From: Hirschia baltica ATCC 49814 | GTDB lineage: Bacteria > Pseudomonadota > Alphaproteobacteria > Caulobacterales > Hyphomonadaceae | Direction of reading: 5' to 3' | Assembly: GCF_000023785.1 (NCBI RefSeq) | Contig: NC_012982.1 | Span: 744,001-808,000, forward strand | Length of the DNA stretch: 64,000 nucleotides | Position numbers and translations under genes: made by a program | The notes under the pieces: generated by a model | What the model saw: only the letters and a program-made list of their open reading frames with translations | Database searches by the model: none | What the model was told of the DNA's origin: nothing | Shown here: positions 35,552 through 45,793 of the stretch, piece by piece | Position numbering within the stretch: position 1 is the first letter of the stretch | Layout of the letters: each line of letters opens with the position of its first letter

Positions 35552-37571
35552 ATAACAAAATCAACATCAGCAAGGCCATTCCGATGACGCCGGGGAGGAG
35601 TGGTGTGGCTTGAGATGAGCGAACAGTGTAGGCTTCATTGCGCTTTAATCCGGCCCAGTTCTCTCCTGCATGATCACCATTTTTAGACACGCGACGGATA
35701 GCGGGTAAATCGGGATTATTGGTTTCGCCAATGCGGAATGTGCCGCCATGAGTCGCATCTGCTATTGGAGCGAGAATGCGCGTCGTTGATTGTACATTGG
35801 CGTATTCTAGCGGGTTGGCGGGGCCATTTAGTGCGACCGTTTCAGCTTCTCCAGCGCGAGCTGTATACATTCCCAGGCCATCGACATCGACGCTTGCTTC
35901 AAATCGCCCTTCGTCGGTTTTTTCCCATTCTGGTGTTAGTATTTCTCCATTGGGTGTCGTGATGGAAAGTGAGTTGGGTCGGTCAGACAGTGATCGCAGG
36001 CTCGCCTTCATTTGTTGACCATTAGAAGCGAGTGTCAGCAATTCTTCTTCAAGTTCAGGTTCTTTCATTAGCCAATGGGCTGTGCGTCGCACGAGTTCTG
36101 AATAGGGGCCGCCGCCATCATGGCCTCTCGCCCACATCCACAATTGGTCCGATAGTAAAACGGCCACACGCCCGTCTCCGACGCGGTCGAGGACGAGTAG
36201 CGGATCTCCGTTATCTGACTTTAACAGGACTTCACCAGAAGCGGCCTTTGCTTCTACATAGCGTTCCCAGCGGCCCCAGTTTTTATCATTGGGGAGAGAA
36301 GAGGTTACGGTGTGGCGTTGGCCTAATTCTGTTCGTAGTACATTGAAAGTATGTTCTATTATTCGGCCAGTTGGTTGAGCGGGTAGAATAGCCGCAAGGG
36401 GTGTGCGGTATATGGATGATGGCATTGCATAGGGTGGTCCTGTTGCAACAAGGAGTGCGCCTCCATCAGCGACATATCTGGCGACTCCATCAAAATAGAT
36501 CATCGGCAACACATTTATGCGTTTGTATTGGTCAAAAATCACCAGATCGAAGTCTTTTAGTTTTTCAACAAATAATTCGCGTGTGGGAAATGAAATAAGC
36601 GCCAATTCATCTAGTGGTGTTGGGTCCATTTTGTGAGGGGGCCGTAAAATCGTAAAATGGACGAGGTCTACAGAAGGGTCAGCTTTTAGTAAATCTCTCC
36701 AAACGCGGGCACCCGAATGTGGTTCTCCAGTGACAAGCAAAACACGTAATCTGTCTCTGACACCGGAAATATTTGTGGCAGTTCTGTTGTTGGCAAGTGT
36801 GAGTTCGCTGGCACCTTCTCCAACTTCTGCAACGATGAGATTGGAGCCACGTCTTGGTATTTCTACATTGATTTTACTGGTTTTTCCTGTGCGCACCGAA
36901 TGCGTGGCAACACGTTCACCATTCACCGAAATATTGACATCGACGTTGGAAGAGTTTGCATCTTCAACGCGAATTGAAAGTTCTGCCATGCTGCCAACAA
37001 TGCCAAAATTAGGACTTGAGACAATTTCGACGCGGCGGTCTTGCTCTCCCTTTTGCCCCACAATGAGAGAGTGGACTGGTCCAAAGGGGAGCGCTTCTTT
37101 TGCTGATGTTGGCAAGTCATGAACTTGCCCGTCAGTTATCAAAATAGAGCCAGCAATGCGTTCACGTGGGGCATCTGATAATGCGGAATTTAGAGCTTGA
37201 TAAATATTCGTTGCTTCACTGGTTTGAGACGTTTCAGTGATGCGTAATTCTATATCAGGCCTTGATTCTAAATCAGTTTTTAGCTTTTCGAAAGCGGCTT
37301 TGGCGGTCTGTGACCTTTGACCAAAATTCATGCTTTCTGATTTGTCTAAGACAACGGCTACAATGTCTTTTTGGCCTTCTCGTTGTTCTTTCACCCATAG
37401 CGGATTTGAAAGTGCCAAAGTGAGTATTGCAAACCCCAATGCGCGAGTCAGCCATGCGCGACCTCTCAGGAAGACGTACAATACCCAAACGGCTATGGAG
37501 ACAGCGACAAAACCCCATATCCAGATCCACGGAATGAATGGGTCAAAACCTATGCGTGAAGCCTCTATCAT
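35526..37571 (-). CDS. vWA-like membrane protein of the moxR/DUF58 operon
   Basis: A 681-residue protein with N-terminal helices (about 12-32 and 40-60), a von Willebrand A-like domain and a C-terminal helix (LLPGVIGMALLMLILLFTWR). The metal-ion site DKSES (in VVLDKSESMNF) fits the DxSxS pattern, and ILITDGQVHDLP fits the later Asp. A glutamine-amidotransferase-like segment follows (LVIFDQYKRINVL...GGALLVATGP). It is the last gene of four that run leftward with four-base overlaps. The operon is common in alphaproteobacteria; its role is thought to be in the envelope or in complex assembly, unproven. Confidence 0.8.
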   Translation of the reverse strand: MIEASRIGFDPFIPWIWIWGFVAVSIAVWVLYVFLRGRAWLTRALGFAILTLALSNPLWVKEQREGQKDIVAVVLDKSESMNFGQRSQTAKAAFEKLKTDLESRPDIELRITETSQTSEATNIYQALNSALSDAPRERIAGSILITDGQVHDLPTSAKEALPFGPVHSLIVGQKGEQDRRVEIVSSPNFGIVGSMAELSIRVEDANSSNVDVNISVNGERVATHSVRTGKTSKINVEIPRRGSNLIVAEVGEGASELTLANNRTATNISGVRDRLRVLLVTGEPHSGARVWRDLLKADPSVDLVHFTILRPPHKMDPTPLDELALISFPTRELFVEKLKDFDLVIFDQYKRINVLPMIYFDGVARYVADGGALLVATGPPYAMPSSIYRTPLAAILPAQPTGRIIEHTFNVLRTELGQRHTVTSSLPNDKNWGRWERYVEAKAASGEVLLKSDNGDPLLVLDRVGDGRVAVLLSDQLWMWARGHDGGGPYSELVRRTAHWLMKEPELEEELLTLASNGQQMKASLRSLSDRPNSLSITTPNGEILTPEWEKTDEGRFEASVDVDGLGMYTARAGEAETVALNGPANPLEYANVQSTTRILAPIADATHGGTFRIGETNNPDLPAIRRVSKNGDHAGENWAGLKRNEAYTVRSSQATPLLPGVIGMALLMLILLFTWRREGR

Positions 37572-40441
37572 TCTTGCGTGTCCAATCCTTGCTGGTCTCG
37601 TTTTCGTCGCATCGAGTCAAAGAATTCGTCGAGGTTTTGTGGGTTTCCTGTTGAAGGACTGGGTATAATTGTGCGTTCTCGTGTGGGTTTACTGTTGGGT
37701 TCGTTCGCATTTTCTGCGTCTAGGCGTTCAAGAAGCGCTGGAATGTGAACTTGGTCCTCTTTATAGTTTCCTGTGAGGATGCACATGATGAGATTAATGC
37801 CAAAACGATAGGCAATTTCGCGGCGCGACTCTTGTCCATCCATAGAATTTAATGGTCGGTTGTTATCATCAATTGCCCAAGCACCGATCCAATCGGATGC
37901 ACCGATATAGATACGTGATACTCGATCACCGCCAGAAGATGTGCTCGCGCTGTTTTGTGCTTCTATCCAGACTTGTCCACTTGCGAGCCGGCCGGGGAAA
38001 TTATTAAGCAAATAGAAGCTGCGTGACAAAACATGTTCATTGGGCGTGGGTTGCAAGGGCGGCACATCCAACCCTTGGATGATATTTTTGAGGCGCGCGC
38101 TGACAGCTTGCCCCGGAATGGCATCGCGTGTGTCTATGACAAGAGAGCCACCATTTCTAAGATAAGAATTGAGTGCGTCTATTTGTTCAACTGTTAGTGC
38201 TGTAGCGTCGCGTTCAGGGGCAAAATATATCATCGGATATAGATCAAGAGCATCTATGCCGAGTTTTACAGAATGGGGCGTTGCGGGTTCCACGGAAGTA
38301 CGCCGAAAAAGTTCAAGATTTAGCCCTCTTAAACCAGCAGCTAATTGCATGTTTAATGCGGGGTTGTTTGTTTCCACATATGCAAAGCGCATTTGCAATG
38401 CAGCTTCTTTTTGTTTTTTTGATATTGGTGCTTTTGGGGCAGCTTCTGTTTGGGCTTGGGAAGGTTGGTCAACAAAGACACTAGCACCCATGAATAGAAT
38501 GAGAGCGAAACTTGCTGATTTCGAAAACCGTCTAAAACGGCCTGAGATGAGAAGCGCGACAACCAAATCTAGAAACAAAAGTCCAAAAGCTGCCATTAAA
38601 AACACGCCTCCCAAGCCACGCCGTTTTTGACTGAGTGCTTCATCAAAAACAACAGCATTTGATGCAAGTGACTGTAATTCTTCAGCAGCGAATGCACCTG
38701 CATTGATGGCACGGCTTCCTTGCGGTCCTTGATAAAGGCCAGGCGGTGATAGCGGTGAAGGTGTTGTGATGGAAAAAGCTTCTGCAGATAATGGCTCTAG
38801 ATTTCCTGAAGGTAGTTTAAGCTGACCAAAAGCATCAACCAGCCTAAAGGGCGCAAGTGTGCCAGTTGAAACGGATTGTGTATTTCTTTTGCCATTTCCA
38901 GATGCTGCCGCGCGGCGCAGCATGCTAACAAATGCGCCATCATAAGGCAGGTCTGACCATTCCGGTGTGGCGGTAACGTGGAATAAGACAATAAGCCCTT
39001 TTCCATAGCTTCTTGCTGTGACCAATGGGGTGCCGTCTGCTAGTTTTGCCCATGTATAAGCTGCGAGTTCGGGACTAGGTTGGGCAAGAACCTGTCGTCT
39101 CACAAGAATGGAGTCCGCAGGTGTTTTGATGTCAGCAAAACCCTTTGTTGCGATAAAGGGAGCAATGGATTGAGGCTCTTCCCAAGCTAAGGCACCGCCG
39201 AGCGCGCGGGTTGCGGAACGCAATGGGCTTGGCGTTAGAGTATGGCTTTCGGCCGCTGCTAGTTTTGGCCCTGCAAAGCGGATAAGAGCGCCGCCTTCTT
39301 CTATCCAGTCTTCCAACTCTGTCAGGTGAGGATAGCCGATTAGAGAGCGATCACCCAAAATGATTGCATCGGGTGATCTGGAGAGCATTTGCGATAATTC
39401 ACCTTCCATCATCTGGGCATGAGGAGAAAGCGCTTTGCGGATATAATAGAATTCTTCCAATAGCGGCTGATCACTTGGGACTGGGTCTGCTAAAGCAACT
39501 GAGGGTGTTGCCGCGCTATCATCCCAAAGCCAGACTTGCCCAGCAGAAGCAGAGCCTAAAACACGAAATCGCGCTATTTGATTGAGAATTGCCGAGGGAA
39601 TAGAAAACTCTGCGACGGCCTGAGTGGTATTGGGAGTAAAAGTTGCAATAGCGCTGGCCAGACTAAGCCCTGATTCACTTTCGGCAATGACACGCGTCTC
39701 AATAGCAGTTTCGCTAGCTAGTCTTTTCAAATAGACATTGGCACCATTGGAAGAGGTTTCTGCATTTGTTATTGCATAGGCGGAACGCGGCGCGAATTTA
39801 TAAATCTCGACTGCGCTGGATTTTTCCAAATAGGAATTAAATGCCTGACTTCCATTATGCTCTAAACCATCACTTAGCCATATGATTTTAGAGGGGTTTA
39901 GGGACGATTTTTCAATGCGATCAAGCAATGCGTTGTGATCGGGATTCCATGGAGCTGGCTTTTCAATTTGAAGGCGTTTTCGCACTTCATCTACACCAAG
40001 AGCTTGGTTTATGTCTGACGTGAGCGTTGAAGGGGCTGTGAAGGCAAGGTGGATGGAGCCGCCATTGTCGGAAATTGCATCTGATGAGGAAAGTATTGTT
40101 TGTTTAATGTCATTCCATTGTTCAGTGCTCGTCCAACCATTATCAACAATAATCAGTGCTGATTGCATGTTTTGTGTATTGCTTTGAGGCGATTGCAATA
40201 AAGGCTGAGAGAAGCCGATAATAGCAAGTGCGGCGGTGGCAAAGCGAAGTGCTAGAATCCACCATGGGGTTTTAGCGGGCGTTTCTTCAATTTGGTCGAC
40301 ATCATCTAGCAAGCTGAGCGATGGTAAAACCACACGCTTTGGCTCAGGCGGGGTTGCGCGCAGCAACCACAGGATAACCGGCAAGGCTAGCAAGCCGAGC
40401 AGTGCCAAAGGTTGAGCAAAGAAAACTGAACCTAAATTCAT
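37568..40441 (-). CDS. BatA-N and DUF4159 membrane protein
   Basis: A 957-residue protein. The first 80 residues match the aerotolerance BatA N-terminal region (FFAQPLALLGLLALPVILWL, then PPEPKRVVLPSL). A vWA-like middle begins at ALIIVDNGWTSTEQW. After a membrane segment near residue 640 comes DUF4159 (LQMRFAYVETNNPALNMQLA, then LYPMIYFAPERDA and LRNGGSLVIDTRDA). It shares ATGA overlaps with both neighbours, so the operon is translationally coupled. It is probably an inner-membrane component working with MoxR and DUF58. Confidence 0.85.
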   Translation of the reverse strand: MNLGSVFFAQPLALLGLLALPVILWLLRATPPEPKRVVLPSLSLLDDVDQIEETPAKTPWWILALRFATAALAIIGFSQPLLQSPQSNTQNMQSALIIVDNGWTSTEQWNDIKQTILSSSDAISDNGGSIHLAFTAPSTLTSDINQALGVDEVRKRLQIEKPAPWNPDHNALLDRIEKSSLNPSKIIWLSDGLEHNGSQAFNSYLEKSSAVEIYKFAPRSAYAITNAETSSNGANVYLKRLASETAIETRVIAESESGLSLASAIATFTPNTTQAVAEFSIPSAILNQIARFRVLGSASAGQVWLWDDSAATPSVALADPVPSDQPLLEEFYYIRKALSPHAQMMEGELSQMLSRSPDAIILGDRSLIGYPHLTELEDWIEEGGALIRFAGPKLAAAESHTLTPSPLRSATRALGGALAWEEPQSIAPFIATKGFADIKTPADSILVRRQVLAQPSPELAAYTWAKLADGTPLVTARSYGKGLIVLFHVTATPEWSDLPYDGAFVSMLRRAAASGNGKRNTQSVSTGTLAPFRLVDAFGQLKLPSGNLEPLSAEAFSITTPSPLSPPGLYQGPQGSRAINAGAFAAEELQSLASNAVVFDEALSQKRRGLGGVFLMAAFGLLFLDLVVALLISGRFRRFSKSASFALILFMGASVFVDQPSQAQTEAAPKAPISKKQKEAALQMRFAYVETNNPALNMQLAAGLRGLNLELFRRTSVEPATPHSVKLGIDALDLYPMIYFAPERDATALTVEQIDALNSYLRNGGSLVIDTRDAIPGQAVSARLKNIIQGLDVPPLQPTPNEHVLSRSFYLLNNFPGRLASGQVWIEAQNSASTSSGGDRVSRIYIGASDWIGAWAIDDNNRPLNSMDGQESRREIAYRFGINLIMCILTGNYKEDQVHIPALLERLDAENANEPNSKPTRERTIIPSPSTGNPQNLDEFFDSMRRKRDQQGLDTQE

Positions 40442-41322
40442 GCCGGTTTTTTTCCGTCTTGTCGTGTCATTTCAAGCCAGCTTGAGATTTGCATAAACAC
40501 AGGCGCAGCTGGTTCGTTGCTTTGATGGAAAACAATATTCCATCCCACACTATGAGCGAGCGCTTGCATGTCATCGCGGCGTTGTTGGAATCTCTTCAAA
40601 TATTCTTCTTTGAGATTTTCAGCGCGCCCGATTAATCGGTCTTTTTTTGCGGATGGATTAAAAAATCTTATCCGCCCCTCATATGGATAGCTGGCTTCGA
40701 TGGGATCGTAGACCATGAGCAGAGTGCCGTTACGATTTTTATGAGCGAGTTCTTGTATCCATGCACTTAAACTTTCTAGTGGGCGATAAAAATCTGACGC
40801 TAATACCAATGTGGCAGGTTTTTTATTTGATACGGGAAGAGAGGTTTCCACAGGGTTTTGCCACAAATCTTGGGCCATTGATAAAGCAGCTTTGCCGCCT
40901 GAGCTTGGCGCTCTGGGGCCGCCAAGTGCGCCGCAGCGATCGCCAGATTTGGCAATGGAGCTGCCAAGCGCCATTAAAATTGAAAGCGCGCGGCCTGCTT
41001 TTGTGGAAACGTCTTCGCTGCCGCGCCAGTCAAACCCGTCTGATGGATCACACCAGAAAAGGAATGTGCGCGTTGTTTCCATTTCTGTTTCACGGACAAA
41101 AAGCTGATCACCGCGAGAAGATTTTCTCCAGTCCACCCGAGACGCGCTGTCTTCTGCATTATAACCACGATATTGCCAGAAATTTTCACCTTGTCCGGTT
41201 TTGCGGCGACCAGCACTGCCTTGGTGGGCAGCAGAGGCGGGGCCCGCTTTGGCATGCAAACGTGGATGCTCCTTTGAAAGGAGATTTGCATCCGATATTA
41301 TCTGGTTTAGCGGCGTTTTCAT
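40438..41322 (-). CDS. DUF58 protein
   Basis: A 294-residue DUF58 protein with the signature NFWQYRGYNAEDSASRVDWR followed by KSSRGDQLFVRETEMETTRT. It lacks membrane helices, unlike many longer family members. The gene lies seven bases downstream of moxR and overlaps the DUF4159 gene by four bases. DUF58 proteins are usual partners of MoxR ATPases, perhaps as adaptors or substrates. Confidence 0.88.
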   Translation of the reverse strand: MKTPLNQIISDANLLSKEHPRLHAKAGPASAAHQGSAGRRKTGQGENFWQYRGYNAEDSASRVDWRKSSRGDQLFVRETEMETTRTFLFWCDPSDGFDWRGSEDVSTKAGRALSILMALGSSIAKSGDRCGALGGPRAPSSGGKAALSMAQDLWQNPVETSLPVSNKKPATLVLASDFYRPLESLSAWIQELAHKNRNGTLLMVYDPIEASYPYEGRIRFFNPSAKKDRLIGRAENLKEEYLKRFQQRRDDMQALAHSVGWNIVFHQSNEPAAPVFMQISSWLEMTRQDGKKPA

Positions 41323-41329
41323 ATGGAAA

Positions 41330-42319
41330 CTAGGATGCTTTTCTCGCCAGATCCGCGATCAATTCTGATAGTGTTTCACCTTGTCCCGTTGGGTCATAAT
41401 TGAGTGACATTCTATGCGCGAGTGCTGGTTCAGCAAGGGCTTCAACATCGTCAATAGAAGGTGCAAACCGACCGCGCAAAAGTGCACGCGCGCGCGTTGT
41501 TAGCATTAGAGCTTGCCCGGCTCTTGGGGATGGGCCCCATTCTACGCGGGTTTTGATGCGTGGATCGTCACTTTGTTCGGGTCTAGCTGATCGAGTGAGT
41601 TCTAAGATAGAATTCACAACTTTTTCTGGCACAGGCATATTGCGAACCAAATGCTGGATCATTAATAATTTTTCTGCAGTGAGCGCTGGATTGACGCTTT
41701 TCTCTGCACCGCTTGTTGTGTCGATGAGAATACGGCGCTCGGTTTCGGCATCAGGATAATTGACGTCAATTTTCAGAAGAAAACGGTCTAATTGTGCTTC
41801 AGGTAATGGATATGTGCCTTCTTGCTCTACAGGGTTTTGCGTTGCTAAAACATGGAAAGGCGCGGGAAGGTCGTGATTGACACCTGCAATTGTCACTTGA
41901 TGCTCTTGCATAGCTTGCAAAAGTGCAGATTGGGTGCGCGGACTTGCGCGGTTTATCTCATCTGCCATCAATAGGCTGGTGAAAATCGGGCCTTTGATAA
42001 AGCGGAAGGAGCGATTGCCTGAAGGTGATTCGTCTAAAACTTCTGATCCGAGAATATCTGAAGGCATCAAATCTGGAGTGAATTGAACGCGGCCTGAATC
42101 AATTCCCAGTGCTGTTGCTGTGGCTTCGACAAGGCGTGTCTTTGCTAGCCCCGGCGCACCAACCAGAAGAGCGTGTCCCCCCGATAAAACAGCGCTAAGT
42201 ACCAGTTCTACGACGTGTTCCTGACCAAACACAGCTTTACCAATTTCTGTTTTGACGTCACCAAGTGCCGCAATGACTGCATCTGTGTTTGCGAATAGAT
42301 TTGATTGTGTTTCTGTCAT
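41330..42319 (-). CDS. MoxR-family AAA+ ATPase
   Basis: A 329-residue AAA+ protein. Walker A is GAPGLAKT (54-61), Walker B LLMADE (116-121) followed by INRASPRTQSALLQAMQE. The sensor region is LATQNPVEQEGTYPLPEAQL, with the C-terminal WGPSPRAGQALMLTTRARAL. I chose ATG 42319 (MTETQSNLFAN). The frame continues to 42562 but would run through the promoter of the divergent DUF1285 gene. MoxR proteins act as chaperones for complexes and metal-cofactor insertion. First gene of a four-gene operon. Confidence 0.93.
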   Translation of the reverse strand: MTETQSNLFANTDAVIAALGDVKTEIGKAVFGQEHVVELVLSAVLSGGHALLVGAPGLAKTRLVEATATALGIDSGRVQFTPDLMPSDILGSEVLDESPSGNRSFRFIKGPIFTSLLMADEINRASPRTQSALLQAMQEHQVTIAGVNHDLPAPFHVLATQNPVEQEGTYPLPEAQLDRFLLKIDVNYPDAETERRILIDTTSGAEKSVNPALTAEKLLMIQHLVRNMPVPEKVVNSILELTRSARPEQSDDPRIKTRVEWGPSPRAGQALMLTTRARALLRGRFAPSIDDVEALAEPALAHRMSLNYDPTGQGETLSELIADLARKAS

Positions 42320-42395
42320 GACGTGGTCTTCATTTAAACTCAAAAGGATGTTGTACCTGTTATAGTCGGGCAAAACCAAGGCGGAGAAGGTCTCT

Positions 42396-43007
42396 ATGCG
42401 TAAAACAGAAGAAGAAAAATCAAAAGAGACAGTTTCAGATCCTTTGCAAGCTGTTCTAGATGCATTGAAAACACAAGCGGGCGAAGATGGAAAACGCGCT
42501 TTGCCGCCAGTGCATTTGTGGAATCCTGAGCATTGCGGAGATATCGGGATGGAAATTCGCAAGGATGGCAGCTGGTGGCATGACGGAGGTATTATCGGCC
42601 GTCAGAAAATTGTCAGGTTGTTTTCTACGATTCTCCGAAAGGATGATGACGGTATTTATCTTGTGACGCCTCATGAAAAAGTCATTGTTCACGTAGAAGA
42701 TGCTCCCTTCATTGCTGTTCGCATTGATCGAAAGATGATTGAAGGCGAACAAAATCTGGTCGTAACGACGAATGTTGGTGATATTTTTGTGATTGATGCA
42801 AACCATCCCTTGCGTGTGAGTATGGATGCTGAAACAGGTGAGCCGTCACCTTATGTTGAGGTAAGACATGGACTTGAGGCCAAGGTTGCCAGAGCCCCGT
42901 TTTATGAATTGGTTGAATGGTCAGAACCCCTCGATGATGCAGCTAATATTATTGGCGTGAAATCGGCGGGAGAGATTTTTGAATTGGGATCGGTTAAATC
43001 TGAATGA
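42396..43007 (+). CDS. DUF1285 protein
   Basis: A 203-residue protein of the DUF1285 family. Recognisable segments are LPPVHLWNPEHCGDIGMEIR, GSWWHDGGIIGRQKIVRLFS and VTPHEKVIVHVEDAPFIAVR. It is soluble. It starts divergently from moxR and overlaps the Nudix gene by four bases. This DUF1285-Nudix-DUF6111-cca arrangement is conserved in alphaproteobacteria; the function of DUF1285 is unknown. Confidence 0.88.
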   Translation: MRKTEEEKSKETVSDPLQAVLDALKTQAGEDGKRALPPVHLWNPEHCGDIGMEIRKDGSWWHDGGIIGRQKIVRLFSTILRKDDDGIYLVTPHEKVIVHVEDAPFIAVRIDRKMIEGEQNLVVTTNVGDIFVIDANHPLRVSMDAETGEPSPYVEVRHGLEAKVARAPFYELVEWSEPLDDAANIIGVKSAGEIFELGSVKSE

Positions 43008-43645
43008 GTTTTGTAGACAAAGAAGATTTTCTTCGACGCGCTAGAGCCAATTTGGCAGACCCGTATGAGGAAATGAAAGCCAATCTGGAACCTTTAGATC
43101 AAATTGAACCATTTGTGCCTGGAGATGGTAGCGGACTTCCTATTCGCAAATTGCGACCTGCTGCTGTTTTGTTTGGCTTGATTGATCGCGGCGATGATTT
43201 TGGCGTTGTTTTCACTCAGCGCCCTAAAACAATGAAAGCACATGCGGGGCAGATAGCATTGCCCGGTGGTAAACTTGAACCCAATGAAAGCTTTACTGAG
43301 GCTGCTGTGCGAGAAGCTGAAGAAGAGATTGGCGTTGCAAGAGATAGTGTTGAACTTATCGGTCAGGCAGAACCATATAGAACCCTTTCAGGGTTTTGTG
43401 TGTCCCTTACTGTGGGTGTGTTTCCGCCTGAATTTGAGCCCGTGCCAGACCCACACGAAGTGGATGAAGTTTTCGAGACGCCATTGTCCTTTCTGATGTC
43501 GCCTGAAAATCATCAAGAACATGTCAAAGAATGGGGCGGTGAATGGCGGCGCTATTACGCCATGCCCCACAATGGACGGTTTATCTGGGGCGTGACGGCG
43601 GGAATGATCAAATCACTCTATGACTGCCTTTACGACTCGCCTTGA
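43004..43645 (+). CDS. Nudix hydrolase, CoA pyrophosphatase-like
   Basis: A 213-residue Nudix enzyme. The Nudix box (about 88-110, GGKLEPNESF ... REAEEEIGV) fits G-x5-E-x7-RE-x2-EE-x-G exactly. The preceding KAHAGQIALPGG matches the UPF0035 signature of CoA/NADH diphosphatases (NudL/YeaB). It probably hydrolyses CoA derivatives to phosphopantetheine and 3',5'-ADP. Coupled to DUF1285 by overlap. Confidence 0.9.
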   Translation: MSFVDKEDFLRRARANLADPYEEMKANLEPLDQIEPFVPGDGSGLPIRKLRPAAVLFGLIDRGDDFGVVFTQRPKTMKAHAGQIALPGGKLEPNESFTEAAVREAEEEIGVARDSVELIGQAEPYRTLSGFCVSLTVGVFPPEFEPVPDPHEVDEVFETPLSFLMSPENHQEHVKEWGGEWRRYYAMPHNGRFIWGVTAGMIKSLYDCLYDSP

Positions 43646-43749
43646 ATTGGGCCACTATTTAAACAAATACACTGTTTTAAGATTAGCATGCGCCTTGTAA
43701 GGTTTTTATGCTGTAAGACATTGAATTGTCGAAAGATGGGAAGAGTTGG

Positions 43750-44160
43750 ATGACACGCCGTATATTGATTGAATTTGCGCTTTTCTCGATACCGTTTTTG
43801 ATTTTCTTTATGTATCGTGCCGCTTCAACAAATATGAGTGTAAAAGATCGTTGGCCTTTATTGTGGCTGGTGATTGCCGGCGGCGTTTTGGCTGGCGGCG
43901 GATTGTTCATTAAGGCAATGTTGTACCCCTCAGATAAAGGCTTGTGTTTTCAAGCTGCCAGATATGAAAATCGTGTGTTTATTCCGGCCAAGAAAGTGCC
44001 TTGTGACCAAGTTGTTCACCCCACGGATCGGGATTTAATTCCAGGTACGGATGCGGATGGAACTGAGAGAGTGCATTCAGGATCGACGGCACGAAAATTG
44101 CCTACTGTTATGGAACCAACCAAAGGGGTTTCTGAAGAGACAGACGAAGATGGCAATTGA
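43750..44160 (+). CDS. DUF6111-like small membrane protein
   Basis: A 136-residue protein with two hydrophobic spans (about 4-20 and 37-57), then a Cys-containing soluble part (KGLCFQAARYENRVFIPAKK) and an acidic tail. I chose ATG 43750 because GGAAGAG lies just ahead; a TTG at 43726 is also in frame. The family, DUF6111, is usually found just before cca in alphaproteobacteria, as here, where the two overlap by 11 bases. Confidence 0.75.
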   Translation: MTRRILIEFALFSIPFLIFFMYRAASTNMSVKDRWPLLWLVIAGGVLAGGGLFIKAMLYPSDKGLCFQAARYENRVFIPAKKVPCDQVVHPTDRDLIPGTDADGTERVHSGSTARKLPTVMEPTKGVSEETDEDGN

Positions 44161-45436
44161 TTTATTGAACAGACTTCCTGTTCAGCCATGGATGCAGGCT
44201 GATGGTGCGCGTCGGGTGATGCGTGCATTAAATGCTGGGGCACCCGATAGTGCACGTTTTGTAGGTGGTTGTGTACGAAATGCGCTGTTAGGCCAACCTG
44301 TTGCTGATATAGATATAGCAACGAAATGGGAACCAGATGAGGTCACGCGGCGGCTGTTAAAAGCAAATGTTGCTGTGCATCCAACTGGCATTGAGCATGG
44401 TACAGTCACAGCTGTTGCAAATAATCAGCCCTATGAAATTACAACCCTTCGCCGCGATGTGTCTACGGATGGACGCCATGCGACAGTCGCTTTTACAACA
44501 GACTGGACAGAAGATGCCAAGCGCCGTGATTTCCATGTGAATGCGCTCTATTGCGATTTGATGGGAGACCTGATTGATCCAACAGGGCGAGGCATATCGG
44601 ATTTGCGAGAGCAGAAGATCGCTTTTATCGGTGATGCGGATACTCGCCTTAAAGAGGATTATTTGCGTATATTACGCTTTTTTCGCTTCAACGCATGGTA
44701 TGGTTCGGGACAGCTAGATGTTGAAGGTTTGAGTGCGTGTTTACGTCATCGTGCGGGCCTTGAAACAATCTCGGTTGAACGTATTTGGAGCGAATTAAAA
44801 AAAATACTAGCTGCGCGTGATCCGCGAGTTGTTTTGGAAGCGATGTCTCAAACGGGCGTGTTGCAGTTTGTTTTATCAGAAGCGATTGGGCTTGATCTTT
44901 TTAATGCATTGGTTGGCCTTGAGCTAGAAGAGCATTTGGCACCAGATCCTTATCTTAGACTTTTATCGCTCTATCCAAAGGATATAGATGTCATATCAGC
45001 AGATGTGAAACGTCTGAAAATGTCCAATTATGAAAAGAAACGATTGCTTGCGACGGCTTCAGATACAACTGATTTTTCAAAAGAATTTTCTGCAAAAGCA
45101 TTTCGCCGCGCTATTTATAAAACGGGTAAGGATGTATTTAAGGCACGTGCCCGTCTTGCATGGGCTGTGCGAGGCCGAGAAGCCAATCACCGCTATTGGC
45201 GCGTCTTAACGCAATCTGCAGAAAAATATGAACGTCCGGTTTTTCCAATCAGTGGCGAGCACATCATTGCTGTGGGAGTTCCAGAAGGAAAGCCCGTTGG
45301 GGAGGTGCTGCAACGTGCCGAACAATGGTGGATAGATGAAGATTTCCCATCGGATGTGGCGCTTATTGCGCGGCATATGCGTTTAATCGCAGAAGATGTT
45401 AAACTTAGAGAAGGCGCTGGGTCGATCGACGACTAA
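44150..45436 (+). CDS. cca: CCA tRNA nucleotidyltransferase
   Basis: A 428-residue class II nucleotidyltransferase that adds or repairs the 3' CCA of tRNA. The head domain shows RFVGGCVRNALLG (36-48) and the metal-binding DID (53-55). Then come RRDVSTDGRHATV, the RRDFHVNALYCDL motif, and KEDYLRILRFFRFNAWYG with its RNA-binding helix. ATG 44150 gives the family N-terminus (MAIDLLNRLPVQPWM) and overlaps the DUF6111 gene. The longer upstream frame is not protein-like. Confidence 0.93.
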   Translation: MAIDLLNRLPVQPWMQADGARRVMRALNAGAPDSARFVGGCVRNALLGQPVADIDIATKWEPDEVTRRLLKANVAVHPTGIEHGTVTAVANNQPYEITTLRRDVSTDGRHATVAFTTDWTEDAKRRDFHVNALYCDLMGDLIDPTGRGISDLREQKIAFIGDADTRLKEDYLRILRFFRFNAWYGSGQLDVEGLSACLRHRAGLETISVERIWSELKKILAARDPRVVLEAMSQTGVLQFVLSEAIGLDLFNALVGLELEEHLAPDPYLRLLSLYPKDIDVISADVKRLKMSNYEKKRLLATASDTTDFSKEFSAKAFRRAIYKTGKDVFKARARLAWAVRGREANHRYWRVLTQSAEKYERPVFPISGEHIIAVGVPEGKPVGEVLQRAEQWWIDEDFPSDVALIARHMRLIAEDVKLREGAGSIDD

Positions 45437-45438
45437 AG

Positions 45439-45693
45439 CTAAAAGTCAGGATTGTCGAAAAGTCCGGTCCAGCGGGCACCTTTTTGTAGGCCAAAAATGC
45501 CTCCAAGTATGGCCGATCCACCAATGCACATAAATGCAATCGCTTTTGCTATGACTTGGTGGTTTGCTTCCATTTCGAGTAGTTGTTCATTTAGCCCGCC
45601 ATAGATTATGACGCCCAGCACAAGCCCAACCATGCCCATAAAAAAAGACACGACGAATGTGGCTAATGCTTTGAGCAGCGTAAACAAATGCAA
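45439..45693 (-). CDS. Small two-span membrane protein
   Basis: An 84-residue protein with two hydrophobic segments (about 8-32 and 47-68; VSFFMGMVGLVLGVIIYGGL and IAFMCIGGSAILGGIFG). Both contain small-residue motifs suited to helix packing. It is convergent with cca (two bases apart). No family recognised. Confidence 0.55.
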   Translation of the reverse strand: MHLFTLLKALATFVVSFFMGMVGLVLGVIIYGGLNEQLLEMEANHQVIAKAIAFMCIGGSAILGGIFGLQKGARWTGLFDNPDF

Positions 45694-45793
45694 TGACTCC
45701 CGACGGTGAAACTAAAAACGCGCAAAGGCTCGACTTCTAATCTCTTCATGATGAAGGAATACTGATCAGAAGCCAAGCCTATTGCTGCTTAGC